Source: Blastococcus mobilis (GTDB lineage: Bacteria > Actinomycetota > Actinomycetes > Mycobacteriales > Geodermatophilaceae). From it: a stretch of DNA of 64,000 bases. Position 1 is the stretch's first letter, and each line of letters opens with the position of its first letter. Shown here piece after piece: positions 62,480-64,000 of this stretch. The notes below the pieces were generated by a model that saw nothing but the letters and a program-made list of their open reading frames with translations, did no database searches and had not been told where the DNA came from. Where the stretch lies: the NCBI RefSeq assembly GCF_900188025.1, contig NZ_FZNO01000005.1, forward strand, positions 1-64,000, in the 5' to 3' direction. Both the position numbers and the translations under genes were made by a program.

Positions 62480-64000
62480 TCAGTCCTCGGACGACGTCGC
62501 GGGGAGCTTGTCCTTGATCAGGTTCATCACCGACGAGTCGGTCAGCGTGGTCACGTCGCCGAGCTCGCGGTTCTCCGCGATGTCCCGCAGCAGCCGGCGC
62601 ATGATCTTCCCGGAGCGGGTCTTGGGCAGCTCCTGGACAACCATGATCTGGCGGGGTTTGGCGATCGGGCCGATGTCCTTGGCCACGTGGGTGCGCAGCT
62701 GCTGGACCAGGTCGTCCCCGGAGTCCTCGGCGCTCCCGCGGAGGATGACGAAGGCGACGATGCCCTGCCCGGTGGTCGGATCGTTCGCGCCGACCACCGC
62801 GGCCTCGGCGACCGACGGGTGGGCGACGAGCGAGGACTCCACCTCGGTGGTGGAGATGCGGTGGCCGGACACGTTCATGACGTCGTCCACCCGGCCGAGC
62901 AGCCAGATGTTGCCGTCGGCGTCCTTCTTCGCGCCGTCCCCGGCGAAGTAGACGTTCTTCCCGAACCGTGACCAGTAGGTGTCGACGTAGCGTTCGTCGG
63001 CGCCCCAGATGGTGCGCAGCATGGCCGGCCACGGCTCGGTGAGCACGAGCAGCCCGGTGGAGTCGTTGGTCAGCTCGTTCCCCTCGTCGTCGACGATCTT
63101 GGCCGCGATGCCCGGGAAGGGGTGTTGTGCCGAGCCGGGCACCAGAGTGGTCACACCGGGCAGCGGCGTGATCATGTGGGCGCCGGTCTCGGTCTGCCAC
63201 CAGGTGTCCATGATCGGGCAGCGGCCACCGCCGATGTGCTCGTGGTACCACAGCCAGGCCTCCGGGTTGATCGGCTCACCGACCGAGCCGAGCAGCCGCA
63301 GCGACGACAGGTCGAAGCCGGCGGGGATGTCCTCGCCCCACTTCATGAAGGTCCGGATCACCGTCGGCGCCGTGTAGAGGATCGTGACGCCGTACTTCTG
63401 GATCAGCTCGAACCAGCGCCCGCGGTGCGGGGTCTCCGGCGTCCCCTCGTACATGACCGACGTCGCCCGATTGGCCAGCGGCCCGTACACGATGTAGCTG
63501 TGGCCGGTCACCCAGCCGACGTCGGCACTGGTCCAGAAGACGTCGTCGTCGGGCTTGAGGTCGAAGGTCGCCCAGTGCGTGTAGGCGACCTGGGTCAGGT
63601 AGCCCCCGCTGGTGTGCAGGATGCCCTTCGGGGAAGCCGTGGTCCCCGAGGTGTACATGATGTAGAGCGGGTGCTCGGCGTCGAACGATGCGGCCTCGTG
63701 CTCGGTGGACTGCCGGTCGACGACGTCCTCCCACCACAGGTCGCGCCCCTCGGTCCACTCGACGTCCTGGCCGGTGCGCTTGACGACCACGACGTTGCGG
63801 ACGCCCGGGCTCCGGTCGACCGCGTCGTCGACGGCCGGCTTGAGTGCGCTCGGCGACCCGCGGCGGTAGCCGCCGTCGGCAGTGATGACCAGGACGGCGC
63901 CGGAGTCCTCGAGGCGGCTGGCGAGCGCGTCGGCGGAGAACCCGCCGAACACGACCATGTGGACGGCGCCGATGCGGGCGCACGCCAACATCGCGAAGAT
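62480..64000 (-). CDS. acs: Acetyl-CoA synthetase (5' end outside the window)
   Basis: The frame is open to the right edge; 506 residues of about 650 are present and the N-terminus is missing. Acs makes acetyl-CoA from acetate and ATP through acetyl-AMP. Motifs: [13 protein letters not shown], the ATP-binding loop [21 protein letters not shown], and the hinge/adenylation lysine region [12 protein letters not shown], where acetylation of the lysine is known to switch the enzyme off. The last residues show the usual ending of the family. No frameshift is seen in the visible part. Confidence 0.95.
   Translation of the reverse strand: MFAMLACARIGAVHMVVFGGFSADALASRLEDSGAVLVITADGGYRRGSPSALKPAVDDAVDRSPGVRNVVVVKRTGQDVEWTEGRDLWWEDVVDRQSTEHEAASFDAEHPLYIMYTSGTTASPKGILHTSGGYLTQVAYTHWATFDLKPDDDVFWTSADVGWVTGHSYIVYGPLANRATSVMYEGTPETPHRGRWFELIQKYGVTILYTAPTVIRTFMKWGEDIPAGFDLSSLRLLGSVGEPINPEAWLWYHEHIGGGRCPIMDTWWQTETGAHMITPLPGVTTLVPGSAQHPFPGIAAKIVDDEGNELTNDSTGLLVLTEPWPAMLRTIWGADERYVDTYWSRFGKNVYFAGDGAKKDADGNIWLLGRVDDVMNVSGHRISTTEVESSLVAHPSVAEAAVVGANDPTTGQGIVAFVILRGSAEDSGDDLVQQLRTHVAKDIGPIAKPRQIMVVQELPKTRSGKIMRRLLRDIAENRELGDVTTLTDSSVMNLIKDKLPATSSED

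Overview
The window is very GC-rich and densely packed. It has many GTG starts, 4-bp ATGA/GTGA overlaps, -10 boxes of the TANNNT type and a gene order that matches actinobacterial chromosomes. The blocks ffs-dnaX-ybaB-recR, leuA, lysC-asd, metallophosphoesterase-ponA2-(two ArsA-like ATPases)-RidA-crp-nth-trx-NUDIX-marP-hydrolase-holin-acs follow the order I remember for Mycobacterium tuberculosis, roughly Rv3721c down to Rv3667. A soil actinobacterium such as a member of Geodermatophilaceae is my best guess, but genus level is not shown by the sequence.

Layout. 1-4 kb: end of a transposase, a Ser/Thr kinase, tRNA-Ser, an EamA transporter and the SRP RNA. 4-9 kb: dnaX, an acyl-CoA dehydrogenase, ybaB and recR (replication and repair). 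9-18 kb: two import systems, metNIQ for methionine (with a candidate upstream leader peptide) and a five-gene peptide/nickel-type ABC importer. 18-28 kb: accessory genes, including a Rieske protein, a TPM-domain protein, a VOC protein, a PPOX protein, two pirins, a short MTHFR-like fusion with a methyltransferase, and a frameshifted ArsR-type regulator with its operator and an MFS exporter. 28-36.4 kb: an ABC-F ATPase and a complete Mrp Na+/H+ antiporter operon (fused AB, then C-G). 36.5-47.7 kb: leuA with an attenuator-like leader, a MIP channel, formaldehyde dehydrogenase, a phospholipase D-like protein, lysC-asd, an S9 peptidase and tRNA-Pro. 47.7-64 kb: cell-wall synthesis (PonA2-like PBP), ArsA-like ATPases, RidA, Crp, Nth, a thioredoxin-like lipoprotein, two NUDIX proteins, a MarP-like protease, an epoxide hydrolase-like enzyme, a holin-like membrane protein and acetyl-CoA synthetase (cut by the window end).

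The most striking pattern is a family of imperfect palindromes of about 55-60 bp, in at least 14 copies spread over the whole window. They lie almost always directly behind stop codons. The outer arms differ between copies but stay complementary, which points to selection for a hairpin (terminator or mRNA 3' end). At two genes (mnhG and the metallophosphoesterase) the repeat appears to have been read into the coding sequence and now supplies the C-terminus.

Other points of interest are a candidate metNIQ leader peptide, a leuA leader peptide overlapping a perfect 11-bp hairpin, several promoters whose geometry predicts leaderless mRNAs, and a one-base lesion in the ArsR-type regulator gene. 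No CRISPR array, prophage or replication origin was seen.
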